Of a stretch of DNA of 64,000 nt, positions 7,848-22,800 are shown piece by piece. This DNA is from Candidatus Roseilinea mizusawaensis. GTDB taxonomy: Bacteria > Chloroflexota > Anaerolineae > J036 > Brachytrichaceae. The position numbers and the translations under genes are program-made. The stretch lies in contig JAEANN010000018.1 of NCBI GenBank assembly GCA_016841965.1, positions 1-64,000 of the forward strand, in the 5' to 3' direction. Below the pieces are notes generated by a model. That model saw only the letters and a list, made by a program, of their open reading frames with translations, did no database searches and had not been told where the DNA came from. Positions within the stretch are counted from its first letter, which is position 1; every line of letters begins with the position of its first letter.

Positions 7848-10800
7848 ATGTTTGTTGGCTTTGTTGCTCGTAAAACGTATCTTCGGGCAGCCCTGATTGC
7901 CCTAGCAGGACTGATCGCCCTCGGCTTGCTCGATCAGGCCGCCGTCTTGGCCGACCCGGCGCCGGCGCAGCGCCTGCGCGAGGCCTGGGAATTGGCCCGC
8001 GCGCTGCCGGCCTATCGCTTCACCGCCGACATCCAGCAGCACACCCTCCCGCAGGCCGATCCGCGCACCGTCGGACAGGCCGGCCGCCAGCAGCGCGCCT
8101 ACCTGGAGGGTGAGGCGCGTCCCGCCGCCCAATCCTTCACCGTGCGCATTCTGGACGAGGCTCAAGCCGCCCTGGCGGCGCCGGGGCAGATGCATAACGC
8201 CACCGAGTTGGAAGTCACGCCCACTTACGCGCGCGCCCGGCGCGGCGAAGGAGAGTGGCAGACGCTGGAGGACTTCAGCCTAGAGCTGGCCCCCGGCAAC
8301 GATTGGCTTTCGCCGTTGGCCGCCGCGCGCAACGTGCGCCCGCTGCCGGACGAGCCGAACGCCTTTCAGTTCGAGATTGACGGCGAAGCGTTTGCCGCGC
8401 TGGTGCAACAAGCCGCCGCCCAGCGTGCGCTGCGCGCCGGCGCGCTGCCCGCCGGCGCGCAACTGACGCTGGCCTCGCGCTATGCCGATATGCGCGGTGA
8501 AGGTGTGATCTGGCTGAACGCGCACGGCCTGCCGCTGCGCCAGCGCCTGAGCGTGCGTTTTGCCCCCGACGGCGGCAACCGCACCGAGGCCCAGGGCACA
8601 ATTCAGTTTGCCTACGATGACCTGCCGGCCTGGATGACCGCGCCGCGCCCGGAGCGCTGGCTGGCGGCCCAAGCAGCCGGCCTGCGCGCCCAAGCCCCGG
8701 CGCTGGCGTTGGCGCTGGTTGCGATCACGCTCACCGCCGGCGCAGCCATCCTGCTGGCCCGCCGGCGTGGTATGCGGCGCGCGCTGCTGGCCGGCCTGGT
8801 CGTGGTGATGGCCGTCACGCCGGCCCTGCAAGCAGCCCAGACCGCCCGCGCCAACGAGACCCAGCGCGCCCAGCGCGCCGGTCAGCAAGCCCGCGAGCGC
8901 GAAGCCCAGGCCCAACGCGACTTTTTGCGCCAGACGCTTGGCGCGCGCCCGCTCACGCGCCCGCTTATCCTGCGCAACGACGCCCCCGCGGCGCCCCCTG
9001 CCCAGGCTGCGCCGTTGCCGGACGGGCCGGCGCTGGCTCGGCAATACGCCGCCATGCGCGCCGGCAGCCCGGCGGTGGACCTGGACCCGCTTCCGCAGGC
9101 CCCGGTCGGCCTCGGCATTGCCGCCGTGCAATCCGATCCAGATACCGACGGCGACGGCCTGAGCGACGCGGTGGAAAACTTGCTCGGCAGCGACCCGCTC
9201 CTGCCCGACTCGGACGGCGACGGCCTGAGCGACGCCGATGAAGCCAATGGCTGGACCGTCGGCATGACGCGCTATCGCCTTAATCCCCTCGACGGCGACA
9301 GCAACAACGACGGCCGCTCCGACAGCTTGGAGTGCACCCCCGCGCCGTTCAACTGCCCCGACACCGACGGCGACAGCGTGCCCGACATCGCCGACGACGA
9401 CGATGACAACGACGGCGTGCCCGATCGCTATGACCTTTCACCGGTCACCCGCCGGCGCGGCAACGAAGCCGACCAACTCTTCTTCAACCAGGCCCTGCCG
9501 CTCGAATTAACTCTGGCCGGCCTGACGCCGGGCAGGATGACCTACGTTCAGTTCCAGCTTCGCCCGACCAACCCCGCCCGCCTATGGTACGCCTTCAACG
9601 TGTACGACTGGCCGCGCGACGACAAGGGCCAGATTCAGGACGTGGACGGCGCGACATTCGCATCGGCGCTGGGCGAGGCCGATCCGCGCAGCGCCAACGG
9701 CGACGTGCGCCTGCTGCCCGTGTTGGAGATTGAGGTCTCGCGCGCCGACAACACCTTGCTCTCGCAGGCCGAGCTGAGCGCCTACAGCATCAGCCGCCGC
9801 GATTTGCCCGATGGCCGCTCGCTGCTGTATGCGCCCGTCTCGCTGGTCAACGACCGATTGACCGAGCAACGCTACGCCTTCACCGCGCGTCTCCCCTTTC
9901 GCAGCAGCGCGAGCTGGACGCCCCAAAACGTGCGCCTGGCCTGGATGGTGCAGGCGTTGGTGGATCGGCCAGAAGAGAGTCAGTTCAACCAGCTCACCAT
10001 CCTGCACACCTACTACGACGACTGGACGCTCACCGGCCTGAGCGTGTACGAGGATCATGGCGCGGCGCTGGCCGTGCTGTATGAGGATCCCGCCGTGGAC
10101 GATGAACGCGACAGCGACGACACGCTGTTGAAGCTCTCGCTGTTGCTGGACGAGACGTTCGTGGCCGGCCGCGATTGCGACGCCGAAGATGCGCAAGGCC
10201 GATGCGTCGGCGATGGCCAACGCGATCTGCGCGTGGATAACCTGGCCGCGCGCTTTGACCACACCCTGAACGCCGGCGTGCCCATCACCCAGCGCTGGGC
10301 GCTCAGCAACACCGTGCGCGTCAATGCCTTCAACTTTGCCACCTCCGAAGCGATGCAGGCTACCCTGGCCCAGACCATCAGCAAGAACCTGCTCGCCAGC
10401 GTCTTTCAGCCCCATTGGTCGCCGGCCAGCCGCATCACGCCGACGCTGATGTTCGCGCGCGAAGAGCGCAGCGTCAACCTGGGCCTAGATCGCGGCGGCG
10501 TCTTGCTGAACCATCCTGCCGTGCGCTTCCAGGGCAACCAAGGGCGCTTCGACCTGGCCGGCGCCGGCGTGGACACCGCGGCGGCGCTGAGCTGGGCGCC
10601 CTACCGCTACAACGGCGCGGAATGGAAGAGCTACGACTTGGCCGATTTTGTCACCTTCGAGGTGGACCGGCGCTATCGCGGCCTGATGCTGGCGCGCCAC
10701 CCCACCGACGAGAACACCGCTCTCGGCGAGCTGGGCTTGTTGCAGGCCTATGTGCTGGGCATTGCCCAGGGCGTCGAGCGCGTGGTGCAGTCGCAAACCA

Positions 10801-13800
10801 AGACGTTCAAGCTCGAAAAGCAATCGTCTGACCTCAAGCTCTGGCAGCGCGTGACGTTGCAAAGCGCCAACGCAGCGGTGAAAGGCGCCAACTTCGTGAT
10901 CAATCTGCTGTATTACGGCCTGACCGAGAGCGCGTATGCCTTTCAACCCGGTTGGTTGGGCAAACTGGGCGGGGTGCTGAAGGAGCTGCCGCTGGTGGGC
11001 GGGCAGCTTGCCTCGAACGTCACCAAGTTTGGCCTGCTGGCCGGCCTGAAGGAATTTTTCAAGGCCGCCAAGTGGAAGCTGATCGCCTTGGGCGCAGCCG
11101 GGGCGGTGGTGGGCGCCGCCGTGGCCATCACGCTGCTGGTGCTGTATCTCACCACGCCGGACTACGGTTTTCAAATCGGGCTGGCCGTGGTGATCGGCGC
11201 GATGACCATTTTCTTTTCGCTCGTCAAACCGTTGATTAGCATCGCGCAGTTCTTCGTGGCGCAATTCCAGGCCGCCGTGGCAGCCGGCGCGACCAAGCTG
11301 GCCGCCCTCTCGGCGGCGGCCTCGGCCACCTTTGGGGGTGGGCTGGCCGTCTTCCGCGCCACGCTCGTCACAGCGGTGTTGGCGCTCATCGTGCAGGTGG
11401 GCATCGCGGTGGGCACGTTCATCTTTCAGTGGGCCAACGGCGCAGCCTTCGGCAGCCTGGACCTAAACGCAGCCTTCGCCCGCTTGGTGGTGGAGATTTA
11501 CATTGCCTTCCTCACCTTCGCGCTGAGCGTGACGGTGGCCGGCGCGGTGCTGCTCGGCGTGTTGGCCAGCATAGACGCCATTTTGAACATCCTGTGCACG
11601 GCCAAGGTGCCCAACACCTGCTGGTCCATCACCGGTATCGTCGTGCAGGTCGCGGCGGCGTTCATTTACGGCGGCGCGCCGGTGGTGCGCCTCCGGGCGG
11701 TGGAAGCCGGCAAGCTCAACGTGCGCCTGAGCGACCCTGAACGCGGCTTCATCGCCGGCAATCGCCTGACGCTCAGCCTGGACGTGTCCACCTACATTGA
11801 CGAGGCGACGATGTATGAGATCAACCATCAATCCGTCTCTTCGTACCATGCCAAGACGCGCGGCCCAGGGGGCGACGACGCCAGGCGCCGCACCGCTGTG
11901 CGCTATACGCTGAACGCCGACCCGCCGGAGGTGAGCGTGAACGCCATGCGCAACGCCTGGGCCATGCAACTGGGTGGGCCATACTCCACCCACTACGTCA
12001 ATCAGCAGACCGCCCAGGCGCCGGAGATTGTGTTGCAGCCCGGCGTCAACGTCAGCATACCGGTGCGCCTGAACTACAGCTTTGCCCTGCCGGCGGTCGA
12101 ATGCTGGCTGCTCAACTTTTGCAAGCTCAACGAAGTCAAGGGCAAGCAGATCGGCCAGAACCTCGGCTTCTCCCTCGACGTGTTGCCCAACGCGCTCGAT
12201 CAATTTGCCGGCTGGGAGTGGTCGCCGGCGTTTACCGCGCGCATCAATCCCGCCATCACGCGCAACATCTCGTGCGATCGGGACGGCGATGGCTTGCGCA
12301 GCCCGCTCTGCGGCGGCAACGACCCCAACGACTTGCTCAGCGATGCCGACGGCGACGGCGTCCCCGATCCCAAAGAACTGGCGCTGGGTAATCAAGGCCG
12401 CTACTTCCGCCCGACCCAGTCCGACGCCGACGGCGATGGCCTGAGCGATGCGCTGGAGCTGCGCTACGGCGCCCATCCGTCTAGCGCCGACACCGACGGC
12501 GACGGCTTGACCGACGCCGAGGAAGTGAACGGCTGGGACATGGCCTATGGCTACGTCGGCGCGCCGCCGGCCCTGGACACCAACGGCTGCCGGCTGCCCG
12601 GCGGCGTGCGCCGCACCGCCCGCGTCGTCTCTGACCCGCGCGCTTACGACACCGACGGCGACAGCCTGAGCGACCGCGACGAGAAGACGCTCAACGCCTG
12701 TGATCCGATCGGCTTCCCCTTCCATCCCAACGTGCCCAACGCCAACCCGTTGGCCGTGAGCTTTAACTTTGCCGATGCCGATGGCTTCCTGGCCCCGGGT
12801 CAGGTGATGCCGTTCACCGTCACCGTGCTGAACGACACGCCCCAGGTGAACCCGCTCAACGCGCGCGGCGTCTTGACCGTCACCCGCGCCCCGCTCTATG
12901 GGGCGGCGCCGCCCTTGGTGCGCAATTTCCCCGGCCTGTGGCGCGGGGCAAGTTTCGACCTGACCGGCATCGTCACCGTGCCGTTCGCCGTGGCGTCGCA
13001 GCCGGCGCCGATCACGGCATCGGCTGCGGCAGAGCTGTACGCCGGCTCGCCCGGCAGCGGCGTGAACATCAGCCCGCGCTATGTGGCCGCCCTGCGCGTG
13101 GACAACGACCCGCCCAACGCCCAGACCACCAGCTTCAGCAATGGCGCATACATGGCCGCCGGCAGCACGGTGGTGGTCGGCGGCGAGGCGGTGGACTCCA
13201 CCTCCTACGTGCAGCGAGTAGAGGTGCGACTGAACAGCGGCGCGTGGCAGACGGCCACCCACACGGCGTTCTGGTCGTATGCGTTGACGGTGCCGCTTGC
13301 CGAAGGCCCGCACACGTTCAGCGCCCGCGCTGTGGACGCGGTGGGCAACCCGCAACCTGCGCCCCATGTGCTGAGTTTCCTGGCCGATGCCAATCCGCCC
13401 GCCGTGGTCAGCGGCGTGCCGGACGATGCCTTGCGCGCCGCCGTGGCGCTGCCCGACGGCAACTGGGGCATCCGTCTGAACGGCGCGGCCAGCGACCCCA
13501 ACCTGGCCAGCGGCCACCTCGGCAGCGGGGCCAGCTTCGTCGAGGCGCTGGTGGTGGCCGCGCCGGCGGTGAGCGGCTTGCCCACGCCTTACACCGCCAC
13601 CTGGCAGCGCGCCGAGGTCACCACCACCGGTTGGGTGCTCACCTATGCCCTGCCGCTGTTCGACGTGGACGGCAACGTCATCACCGACCCCACCGGCACA
13701 TACACCGTGTATCTGCGCGGCGGCGACTTCGCCGGCAACCTCACTGCGCCGGCCAACTACGTCGCCTTCCGCCTGCGGCTGGATAATCGCGCGCCGGCCT

Positions 13801-16800
13801 TCAGCTCGGTCACGCCCCAGCAAAACCTGACCTACGACGGCGTGCTCACCCAAGCCCTGCCCAACCTGGCCATCACCACCACGCGCGTGCTCAGCGGCTT
13901 CGTCTTCGAGAACGCGCCGGCCGGCCTGAACAGCGGCGTGCACACGGCCACGCTCACGCTCGTGCCGGGCGATCAGGGCGTCGCCCCCGGCATGTGGCGC
14001 GCCTGGTATCGCAACAACACTCAGGCCATCGGCGCGCCGGACTACGAAGGGTTGGCGGCCAACATTGATTTTGCCTGGCCGGCCAGCCCGGCGCCGGGCG
14101 TGCTGGCCGATGGCTTCTCGGTGGACTGGTTACGCCAGGCGCTCTTCCGCGTGGACGGCGTGTACACCTTCACCCTAGAACGCGAGAGCGACGCCGCCGG
14201 CGCCATCCGCCTGTTCGTAAACGACCTGCCGGTGCTCAGCGCGACCGGCAGCACAATTCAGGCCGCTGCTGCGTTGACGATGACCGACGGCCTGCACACG
14301 CTGCGCGTGGTGTATGCCGACGGCAGCGGCGCGGCGCAGGCGCGTTTCAACGTCACCCTGGCGCGCGCCCTGTCGCAGCCGGTCGTGCTGGGCGCGTCCG
14401 GCAGCGGCGTGCTCACCACCACCTGGCATTACACGCTGCCCGATCAACTCGAAGGGCTATACCAGCTCGACCTGGCCGGGCGCGATATGCTGAGCAACAC
14501 CGGCCGCTACGTCAACTTCTGGCGCGGCGAGATTGACACCACCCCGCCGCGCGTCGGCGTGGACGTGAACTACGTCGGCATCGGCGCAGCGTCGCGCACC
14601 ATCTACACCGTGCGCGCCACCGACTTCAACCTGCTGCAAGACGGCTTCATCAGCCCGTGCGGCGACCCGAAGCCGGAGGAGCTGTTCACCTACGACACAG
14701 CCTGGTGGCGCGAATGGATCAACGACAGCAGCCGGCTCTACGAGATCGTGCAACGCTGCGAGCGTCCCGGCCACGTGGTCGAGCCGCCGCGCATCCGCGC
14801 TTGTGACGTGCATGGCCATTGCGCCGACACCTACGCCATCCCGCCCGGCGCGCCCAACAACCGCAGCCTGTATTACAGCACCTACAACACGCTCTATCGC
14901 AAAGACCTGGCCAGCGGCCAGACGCAAGTGGCCTGGCCGCACTGGAACCGCAGCGTGGGCTGGATGTTCCCCGATTCGGCCAACGGGCGCTTGCTGGTGG
15001 TGTACTACGACAGCGCGCTGCGCGTGGATGTGATTGACCTGAACACGAACGCGGTGAGCGCCACGTTTACCCTGCCGCCCGGCGTGCAGGCGCAAGACAT
15101 GGCCTTCGATCCGCTCAACGGGTGGCTCTATCGCATTGATTACACCAACGTGCTGGGCCGGCTGAACACCTGGACCGGCCATTACGTCACCGTCACCCTG
15201 CCGCATCGGCTGGGCTGGGCGCTGGCCTATGACTGGCAGAATCAGCGCCTGTTCGCCCGCGACGGCGAATTCGATCGTTACTTCTTCACCGACAGCACGC
15301 CGGAGAGCGCCCGCCTGCGCTTCTTGTTGCCGAATGGCACGTTCCAGGGCTACATCGGCGACCCGCGCCCTGCGTCGTTCAGCTACTTCGACAACCGCAT
15401 TTACGGGTTCGACCGCCCGCCCTTCTGGACGCAGCTCGGCGTTGCTGTTGATCCCGTCTCGCGCCAGATTTTCTGGTGGGGCAACGGCGGACGGCTGTAT
15501 GCTGCGCCTTATCCGGGCAACTTCAGCGCCGTCAACGACGGCTCGACACTCGGCGCGCCGAACTTCTACACCGTCACCACGCTCTTCGCGCCGACTCAGC
15601 CGTTACGAAGCGGCTCCTCGAGCTGGTTCAGGTTGTATGTGGATAACCCCACCCATTACAGCCCAACGCTGAAGCTGTACTTTGTGGATTGGCAGACGCT
15701 CAACATCAAGCGCATCAACATCAGCAACACGCTCTTCCTCTCGCTCGAAGATGTGGTCACCGAGACGGCTAATGTGAATTCGCCTTTCGACGGGTTGCAG
15801 ACCTTCGCCCTGGACGTGAACCACCGGCCGGCGGCCAATTCCCAAGCGCTGTTCACCGACATCAACACGCCGATCACCTTTACCTTGGACGTGACCGACG
15901 CCGACCGCAATCCGCTGAGCCTGCGCATCCTCACCCCCTTCGGGCGCGGCGCGCTGAGCGGCTGGCCGGCCGGCCGCGTGATCACAGCGCCGGCGCTGGC
16001 GTACGCGCCCGACGCCGGCTTCTCTGGCTACGACCGGCTGGATTACGAAGTGGATGACCATCGCGGCGGCCTCGTCACCGGCACGGTCAGCATGCGCGTG
16101 CGCCCGCTGCTGGTGCTTGAATCGGCGGTGGTCACGCCTACCAACGGCGCCACCCGCGATAGCCTGGCCCCTGTGCCGATCGGCGTGGCGGCCAACGCCA
16201 GCGAGCCGGTGCGCCGCATCACCGTCACCGTCAACGGCGCGCCGGCCCTGGTCAGCCCCATCCTCAACCAAACCAACCCGGTCTGGACGACTACCTGGAC
16301 GCCCATCCCCGGCCGGCACGTGCTGGCTTCGGTGATCGAGGATGTCTATGGCCGCGTGCAGACCCAGACCGCGCCCATCTCGCTGACCGTGGCGATCACC
16401 GCGCCGCACTTGGCGCTGAGCGGGCCGCTCATCACCGGCAGCGCCTCGCCGGGCGAGGGCATGTTCTTCGTCAGCGGGCTGGTGACGGCCTTCGCCGACC
16501 TGCGCGCGCTCACCGTCACCGTCGGCGGCCCCGGCGGTCTGAACGAGTCCGGCTTGGCGAGCCTAGACGACGGCGTGGATGTGTCGCCCAGCGGCGCGCG
16601 CCGCCATGCCTGGCGCTATCTCGTCCAGGCGCCAAACGCCTATAACCCCGCCGGCATCACCGTCAGCGCGGTCACGTTGGACGCCGCCAACCGCACCACA
16701 GCCCTTGCTGCACCGCTCACCGTGGACATCGTCCCGCCGGCCCTGGTGACGACCAGCCTGTTGCTCGTCAGCGGCACGATGTTGTTCCCCATTACCACCG

Positions 16801-19800
16801 GCCTGGCCATTCGCAATGGCGCGCCCACCCTGGCGCTCGTCTGGACGGAGGCGAGCGACCCGGCCGGCGTGCAGGATTACGTGGCCGGCTGGACGCAATC
16901 GGCATCCTTTGTGCCCTCCACCGTGCTGCTGCCGAATCAGCCGCGCCGGCTCGACCGCGCCACCGGCGAAGCGCAGACCTGGTTTGCCCATCTCTCCGCC
17001 CGCGATGCGCACGGCAACGGCAGCCGGCAGACGCTTGGCCCGATCATCGTGGACGCCCCCACCACGCCCGACGTGACCACGCTGGGCTTCAGCCATTGGC
17101 TGGAGTCGGGGGCTACGCAGGTGGGGGCGCACCCGCGCGCCCGCTGCGGCGATGTGGTCACGGCCACACAATGCCCGCAGGCGTTCTACGTCACCTGGGA
17201 TGCCCTGGCCTTGCGCCTGGCCTACACCGGCGGCAACTGGGCCAGCGACGGCGACCTGTGGCTCTTCTTCGACACCCAGGCCGGCGGCGCAACGCGCGAC
17301 CCGCTCAACCGCGTCGCCATGCCCGAACAGCCGCTCGGCCCCGATCAGCCGGCCAGCCTGCCCATGCGCCCAGATTACGCCGTGCGCGTTGTCTCGCCCC
17401 AGACGGCCACCCTTTACGTCTGGAGCGGCAGCGCCTGGCAGGCGCAACGCGAGCTGAACAGCGCCGAGTTCGCCTTCATCCCCGGCGACGCCCCGCGCAC
17501 CGACCTGCGCCTGCTATGGACGGCGCTGGGCGTCTTGGCGCCGGCCGGCACGCCGTTCGGCCTGTTGGCGGTGGCCCTGGCCGAAAACGGCCGCGTGATG
17601 GCCTGGATGCCCAACCCCTCGCCCGAAGGCGATCTGTGGGGCGCGGCGCTGGTCACGCCCACGGCCTACCTGCGCTGGAGCGCCGCAGCCAACGGTGTGC
17701 GCCCCAACGCGGGCCGCTTCGTCGCCTCGGATGCGCGCGTCGCCGTGCAGGCGGCGACTACCACACCGGACGGCGCGGCGGTCACCGTCGGCGCGCGCGC
17801 CTGGCTGGCCGACCTGCCGCCGGCCCTCGCCGACCTGCCTCAGCCGCCCGGCGCGGCGTTGCCCACCATCGGCCCCAACCGCGCCGTGACGTTTACCCTC
17901 AGCGTTACCAACGCCGGCAGCGCCGCCACCGATGGCCTGAGCTTCAACGTGGTCGCCGACGGCGCGCTCGCCCTGAGCGGCGGCAATGCCCAGACGCTGA
18001 CCCTGCCCGCCGTCGCCCCCGGCGCAGGCGGCGTGCTCACCCTCACCGGCCTGACCGGCAACAGCGGCGTCGCCCAGTTCGACGTGGCGCTGCGCGACGC
18101 GCCGCGCCGGGCCTACGACTGGTTTGCCCTGCGCTATCTGATTGACATCACCGCGCCGGTCAGCCTGAGCGTCTCGTCGCCGCTGAGCTGGGTCAATCCG
18201 CTCACCAACACCTTCAGCGGCGCGGCGTTCGACCTTTCTCCGCTGGCCGTGGTGACGGTGGAAGTGCAACCCGGCGTGGGCGCGCCCGTGGCGCAGACCT
18301 GCCCCCAGCCGGCCGGCAACGGCGGCGTGAGCTGGTCGTGCATCGTCAACTTGAACGGCATGAGCGGCGCCGTCGCCGTGCGCGTGCGCGCTGCCGACAT
18401 CTGGGGCAACCAGAGCGGCTGGACGGTCATCGGCAGCCGGCAGGTGGACAACGCCGCCCCAACCCTGACGCTGGACGCGCAGACCGAGAGCCTGCTGGCG
18501 AACGGCTACTTCGGCAACCACGGCCGCACCGAGGCCGGGCGGGGCGTCATCCCGCTGCGCGGCGTCCTGAACGACGAACGCGAGGCGCGGCGCATCGTGG
18601 CCTGCGCCCGCTTGCCCGAACAAGCGGCCTGTTTGCCCGAACAGACGCGCGCCCTGGAGGCGACGGAATTTGCCACCGCCCTGGCTTTGGACACCGAGCT
18701 GGCCTTCCTGCGCGAGGGCGACGCCGTCTCGCAGGTGCTGGAGCTGTACGGCCTCGACGCGGTCGGCAACCGCAGCGCCCTGCTCACCCGCACGGCCTGG
18801 GTGGATACCGCGCCGCCCATCATCACCGTCACCGAGGCGCTCAGCCCGGTGTTCGACGTGGATTTCGGAGCGGCGCCGGTGCACCAGGCGGTGATCACCG
18901 GCCTGGTGAGCGACGGCGCGCTGCGCGTGGTGCGCGGCTGGCTGATGAACGGCGCCGGCGTCATCACCGCCTACACCGCCACGGTCGCCGGCGGGCAGTG
19001 GGTGCTCACCCCGACCCTGCCGGCCGGCGCGTATGGCGTCTATACCCTCACCGTGGAAGCCTGGGATCGCGCCGATAACCGCAGCGCGTCGCTGATGCAC
19101 ACGTTCGTATACACGCTGGACACCGTGCGCCTGCACCTGGGCGCGCAACGGGTAGATGCCGATGGCCTCGTCCTGCCGGCCGGCGCGCCGATTACCCCCG
19201 GCTTGCCGCTCACCTGGCAGGTGACCCTGCGCAACAGCGGCGGCCTGACGGCGACCCAGCCCACCACCTTGACGGTGGCCTGGCCGGTCTTGCTCGCTGC
19301 GCCGCTCTGCCAGGTCACCGGCGGCGCGAGCTGCGCTTTCGACGGGTTGGATGTGCGCGTGGCCTGGCCGACGCTGGCGCGCGGCGCGCAGCACACCCTC
19401 ACGCTGAGCGCGCTTGTCCCGGCCGGCCTGAACGATGGCGTGGCCATCGCGCTCGCCGGCCAGGTGACCAACACCGGCGTGAACCGGCCGGCGCATTCCA
19501 CGCTTGTCGCCCAGGTCGTCCACACCACCACGGCGCAGAGCGCCCTGGCGATCCACAAGTCCGCGCAGACGGAGTCCGCCTCGGCGGCGACGCTCTTCGC
19601 CGGCGACCCGCTCACCTTCACCGTGCGCGTCACCAACACCGGCGGGGCGCTGCTGCGCGACCTGGTGCTGACCGACGCGCTGCCCGCCGGCTACGCCGTG
19701 CTGACCTACAGCCTGGCCGCTCAGCCCGCCATGAACGCCAATTGCGCGCTGGGCGCGACGCTGAGCTGCGCGGTGCGCCGACCGCTGCGCCTGCTCTACG

Positions 19801-22800
19801 TGGACGACAACGAATCCAGCAGCAGCTACTGGCGTCGCTTGCGCCTGAACGAGATCGCGGCGGCCAACGGCTGGCAGGTGAGCGTGTTCGAGGCTTACGG
19901 CGCTGCCGACGGCCCGACGGCCGCCGAGATGTTGAACTACGACCTGGTGCTGTGGGATAGCTGGACCAAGGCCGATCCGACCCATCAAGGGCCGAACGCG
20001 CGCGACGCACGCCATCTGGCCGCCTTCGTGGCAGGCGGCGGACGCCTGATCTTGGGCACGTCGTGGGCCAGCGCCTTCGCCGATCCGGCCTATCCGTCCA
20101 CGCTGCGCCCCTGGGCGGCGGCGTTGCTCTCCGAGACGTTGCGGGTGGACCCAGCCGGCTTCCAGGTCAAGATGGCCTACGATCTTACTTTCCAGCGCGG
20201 CTTCACCGGCGTCAACGCCTTTGCCGGCGTCTTTGCCCTGGCAAATGCTACCGACTACCAACCCAGCTACGCGCCGGCCTTGTCCGGCGGCGCGGTCGGC
20301 CTGACCTATCTGGACACCGGCAACCACCCGGCGGCGGTGTACACCGCCCGCACGCTGATGCTGGGCTTTGCGCCGGTGGTGGGCTTGTCGGTCAACCAGC
20401 CGAATGTGCTGGCCGCGTTGCTCACGCAGGCGGTGCAGACGCTCGCCCCGCCGGCCTATAGCCTGGCCGGCGGCCAGACCGCCACGCTGACCGTGGCGGG
20501 CGCGCCCAACGCCGTCGGCGCGCAGACGAACATCGCGCAGGCCCAGGCCTCCAACGCTGCCCTGGCCGGCGCCAATGTGAACTACACCGTCCTGGTCTCG
20601 ACGGCGCTGCAAGGGCTGGCCCAGGCTGCCGCGCCAAGCGTGCAGGTGGGCAACGACCTCAGCGTCACCGCTCGCATCACCAACGCCGGGCCGGTTGCCG
20701 CGACCGGCGTGGTGTTGACGGCCGCCCTGCCGGCCGGCGCGGCGCTGGTGGGCTACGCCGGCGACGGCCTAAGCTGCGCCGATTCCGGCGGCGTGATCAC
20801 CTGCACGGCCGCCACGCTGAACGTGGGCAACAGCGCCGGCGTGGTGGTGACCCTGACGGCGACCGGCGGCGGTCAAAAGGCGCTGACCTTCTGGCGGCAG
20901 AGTGACCAGTCGGCGATGCGCAGCGCCACGGCGCAGTTTGTGGCTTCGGGCAACGCCAACCCGGCCCTAGTTGCCCTCTCCGCGCCGGCTGCCGTGATCA
21001 CCGCCGGATTGGGCGCCACCCTGACCCTGGTGGCGGCCAACAGCGGCCCACAGCCGGCAGACATGCTGATCACCGTCACGTTGAGCGGCTGGCAGTTCGC
21101 CGGCTGGCCGGGCATGCAGCCGCAGGGCATGGCGCTCGCGCCGGGTGCGGCGCAGATCCTCGGCGCGCCGGGCGCGGCGCTGGATGTCGCCGGCGGCGCG
21201 TGGGGCGATGGGCAATTGGCCATCACCCTCAGCGTGCCGACGCTGGCCGCCGGCGATTCCTTGACCGTGCATCTGCCGCTGATGACCCATCCGGCGCTGG
21301 TGAGCGGCACGCTGCTGATCGCCCGCGCCGGGGTGACCACCACGGTGAACGACACCGCGCCGGGCGACAATCTGGCCGCCCCGTTGACGCTGACGACCAC
21401 CGCGCAGGCCAACCTGCGCCTGTCGAAGCAGGCGTTGGGCGGCGGGCTGGTTAACCAGCCGATCCCCTATGCCATCACGCTGATCAACGACGGGCCTTCC
21501 GCAGCGCATGGGTTGGTGCTCACCGACCCCGTGCCGTCCGGCCACGCCTTTGCGGACGCCGAGGCGCTCATCAACGATCAGGCGCGGCGCTGTCTGGCTG
21601 CCGGCGGGGTGGTGCAGTGCGCCCTCACCGGCCTGCCGCGCCGCGCGTTGTTGGTCAACGACGACGCCGGCAACTTCACGCTCTTCTACGAAAACGCGCT
21701 GAACGCGCTGAACGTGGCGTGGGATCGCGTGGTGGTCACGGGCGCCAACGATGGCCCCAGCGCGGCGTTCATGTCGGCCTACGACTTGGTGATTTGGGTG
21801 TCGCAGGTGCAGGCCGGCCATCCGACCGGCATCGGCCCCAGCGCCAACGACGAAGCGCAACTGATGCAGTACCTGGCCAACGGCGGCAGCCTGTTGCTGG
21901 ACAGCCAGGGCTATGCCAACGCGCGCGGCGGCTTGACCCGCTTCATGACCGAGACGCTGGGCGTGGACGCGCTGGCGATTGACGGGCTGCCCTCTCTGAA
22001 TGATCAGGCCGTCGGCGTGGGGTTGTTCGCCGGCTTCGGCGTGATGAGCGTCAGTGGGATGAACAACGCCGATGTGTTGACGCCCACCGGCGCGGCGCAG
22101 ACGGTGGTGCGTTGGTATGAGTCCGGCGCGCCCAAACACTCGGTCGGCGTGTGGCACCCGGCCAAGCGAGCCTTCTACCTGGCCTTGCCGTTCTACGGCC
22201 AGGCCGACGCAACGCGGTTGGGCGTGATCCTAAACGTCCTGCGCCGCCCGCCGCTGATGCCGGGCAGCGCCGCCGATGTGACCGTGATCTTCACCGCGCC
22301 GGTAAGCTCGCAGACGGTGGTGAACACGGCTTATGCCCGCGCCGACGGCGGCAGCGCGGTGACCACCACCGCCCCGTTGAGCGTGATCGGCTGGTCGGCG
22401 TTTGACGTGCAGGTGGACGGGCCGGCCAGCGCTGTCAGCGGCGACACGCTCACCTACACGATTGTGTTCACCCACACCGGCATCGAGGCTGCCGGGCCGG
22501 TGACGCTGACGCACACGCTGAGCGATACCGACCGCGCTTCGGCGGACTGGTGGGGCATGAGTTGCGACACGTCGCACCCGCGCCTGCTCACCTGCACCTT
22601 GCCCAGCATGGCCATCGGCGCTGCGCAGCGGATCACCGTGACCGCGCTGACGCTGGGCTGGTATCCGGCGCAGACGATCACCAGCACGGCGCGCGTGCGC
22701 GCCGGCAACGCGCAGCTCCCGGCCGGCTACGTCGCCCAGGCCACGACACGCATCACGCCGTCGGTGGATGTGCAGGCCGGGGTGGTCGCGCCGACCAACC

